In this document: piece after piece, positions 6,195 to 6,910 of the stretch
How the letters are laid out: each line of letters opens with the position of its first letter
Position numbering within the stretch: the first letter of the stretch is position 1
DNA from: Desulfuromonadaceae bacterium UBA2294
GTDB taxonomy: Bacteria > Desulfobacterota > Desulfuromonadia > Desulfuromonadales > UBA2294
Assembly (NCBI GenBank): GCA_002345625.1
Contig: DDWE01000087.1
Span: 1-6,910 of the forward strand
Direction: 5' to 3'
Length of the DNA: 6,910 nucleotides
Notes under the pieces: generated by a model
What the model was told of the DNA's origin: nothing
The model's input: only the letters and a program-made list of their open reading frames with translations
The model's database searches: none
Made by a program: the position numbers and the translations under genes

Positions 6195-6270
6195 CTCACG
6201 CAAAGCCGCAAAGATCGCAAAGTTAAAAATCGGTTTTGTCTCTCTTTGCGCCTTTGCGGCTTTGCGTGAG
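6195..6270. repeat. Long inverted repeat of CGCAAAG units, strong hairpin
   Basis: The left arm starts CTCACGCAAAGCCGCAAAG (6195-6213), and its exact reverse complement is CTTTGCGGCTTTGCGTGAG (6252-6270), giving a perfect 19-bp stem. With one small irregularity the pairing extends inward to 6222 and 6244, leaving a loop of about 21 bases. Each arm has three CAAAG/CTTTG units at 8-9-base spacing. The element ends 41 bases before mnmA. It may act as a processing or attenuation structure in the iscU-mnmA transcript, or simply be a dispersed repeat. Confidence 0.85.
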
Positions 6271-6311
6271 CCAGCGATCCTGGTTTAGATCTCGTTTTTA
6301 AGGTTTTATCT

Positions 6312-6910
6312 ATGGAGTTCAAAGGCAAACGCGTGGTCGTCGCGATGAGCGGCGGCGTTGATTCGTCGGTCGCTGCCGCACTGCTCAAGGAGCAGGGGGC
6401 TGAGGTGATCGGCATGACCATGCAGATCTGGGACTATTCAAGTTTTACTAATGTCCACGGCGACGCGCACGGCACCTGCTGTTCCCTTGACGATGTCTAT
6501 GATGCGCGACGCGTTGCCGAGCAGCTCGGAATTCCGTTTTACGTCGTCAATTTCGAGAAGGAATTTCAGCGCGAAGTTATCGACCGTTTCTGTGCTGACT
6601 ACTTCGCCGGGCGTACACCCAACCCTTGTGTCCTCTGCAATCAGGTTTTGAAGTTTGAAATTCTGCTACGCCGAGCCCGCGAGCTGCAGGCCGACTATCT
6701 GGTCACCGGTCACTACGCCCTGATTGAGGAAATTGACGGACGCTTTGCCCTGCGCAAAGGTCTCGACGTTAACAAGGACCAGAGCTATTTCCTCTATACC
6801 CTGACCCAGGAGCAGATGGCCAGCGTGCGCTTTCCGCTCGGCGCCATGAGCAAAGAGGAGGTGCGCGCTCACGCCGCCCGTTTCAACCTGCGGGTGGCGG
6901 AGAAGGCCGA
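6312..6910 (+). CDS. mnmA: tRNA-specific 2-thiouridylase, 5' part
   Basis: MnmA adds sulfur to C2 of U34 in the tRNAs for Lys, Glu and Gln, activating the base with ATP and using sulfur that originates from a cysteine desulfurase. The start is ATG with AAGG (6300-6303) 8 bases upstream; 199 codons are visible and the frame is still open at the window end. The PP-loop ATP motif SGGVDSS is at residues 13-19. TPNPCVLCNQVLKF has C109, equivalent to the nucleophile C102 of E. coli MnmA. C106 lies where the E. coli enzyme has aspartate, making a CxxC pair. VTGHYA and NKDQSYFLYTL are further family signatures. GTCCSLDDVYDARRVA near residues 54-69 is the CCS variant. The second active-site cysteine, expected near residue 200 or just after, lies past the window edge. 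The position after nifS-iscU fits sulfur supply from that desulfurase; no Tus relay gene is visible. Confidence 0.95.
   Translation, partial: MEFKGKRVVVAMSGGVDSSVAAALLKEQGAEVIGMTMQIWDYSSFTNVHGDAHGTCCSLDDVYDARRVAEQLGIPFYVVNFEKEFQREVIDRFCADYFAGRTPNPCVLCNQVLKFEILLRRARELQADYLVTGHYALIEEIDGRFALRKGLDVNKDQSYFLYTLTQEQMASVRFPLGAMSKEEVRAHAARFNLRVAEKA

Larger units (their letters stand above)
6024..6311. other. Intergenic region between iscU and mnmA, filled mainly by repeats
   Basis: This 288-bp gap has no credible gene. Bases 6024-6074 hold a weak hairpin (CAGCT at 6051-6055 with AGCTG at 6064-6068) that lacks a T run and is not a convincing terminator. Bases 6076-6270 are two adjacent inverted-repeat elements, listed separately. 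Bases 6271-6311 lead into mnmA and show no strong promoter. The short open frames here are low-complexity translations of the repeats. Confidence 0.7.

Noticed and set aside
6076..6270. CRISPR array
   Set aside because: The repeated units are 8-9 bases and arranged as inverted arms, without 28-37-base direct repeats, unique spacers or cas genes.
6262..6290. Promoter for mnmA (TTGCGT, 17-base spacer, TTAGAT)
   Set aside because: Only 3 of 6 bases match in each hexamer, and the -35 candidate lies within the repeat arm.
6122..6421. Minus-strand small protein gene over the repeats and the mnmA start
   Set aside because: Its sequence is a low-complexity translation of the repeat units and it overlaps the conserved PP-loop region of mnmA.

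Overview
The window looks like chromosomal DNA of a Desulfuromonadales/Geobacter-type deltaproteobacterium. The reasons are moderate to high GC, a compact cysE-iscR-nifS-iscU cluster followed by mnmA, a short NifU/IscU-type scaffold with no Hsc chaperone genes, a REC-GAF-PAS histidine kinase, and short intergenic repeats built from CGCAAAG and CACGAAG units. The genus assignment is inference. All genes found lie on the + strand.

Layout. Positions 1-999 are the 3' part of ilvA (threonine ammonia-lyase), truncated by the window edge. A soluble hybrid histidine kinase (1008-3086) follows almost directly, and its ribosome binding site overlaps the ilvA stop codon. The 99-bp gap 3087-3185 holds a promoter with a consensus -35 box. 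That box is embedded in a near-consensus IscR type 1 operator (3103-3127, 23 of 25 positions by eye). Downstream come cysE (3186-3920, serine O-acetyltransferase with a histone-H1-like tail), iscR (3925-4359), a NifS-class cysteine desulfurase (4413-5624) and an IscU/NifU-like scaffold (5655-6023). After a 288-bp gap carrying two adjacent inverted-repeat elements of different families, the 5' part of mnmA (tRNA 2-thiouridylase) begins at 6312 and runs off the end.

How the genes fit together. CysE makes O-acetylserine for cysteine synthesis. The desulfurase takes sulfur from cysteine, and IscU assembles Fe-S clusters with it. IscR probably senses cluster supply and feeds back on the promoter ahead of cysE. 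MnmA uses desulfurase-derived sulfur to thiolate U34 of tRNA, and the MnmA here carries a CxxC motif of the kind linked to Fe-S-dependent MnmA enzymes. The region therefore reads as one cysteine-to-sulfur-to-Fe-S/tRNA-thiolation module under likely Fe-S feedback control.

Nothing here is a plainly new mobile or defence system. The most interesting points are the IscR operator placed ahead of cysE, the basic tail on CysE, the extra cysteines in IscR and in the NifS tail, the degenerate chaperone motif in IscU, and the paired repeat elements.
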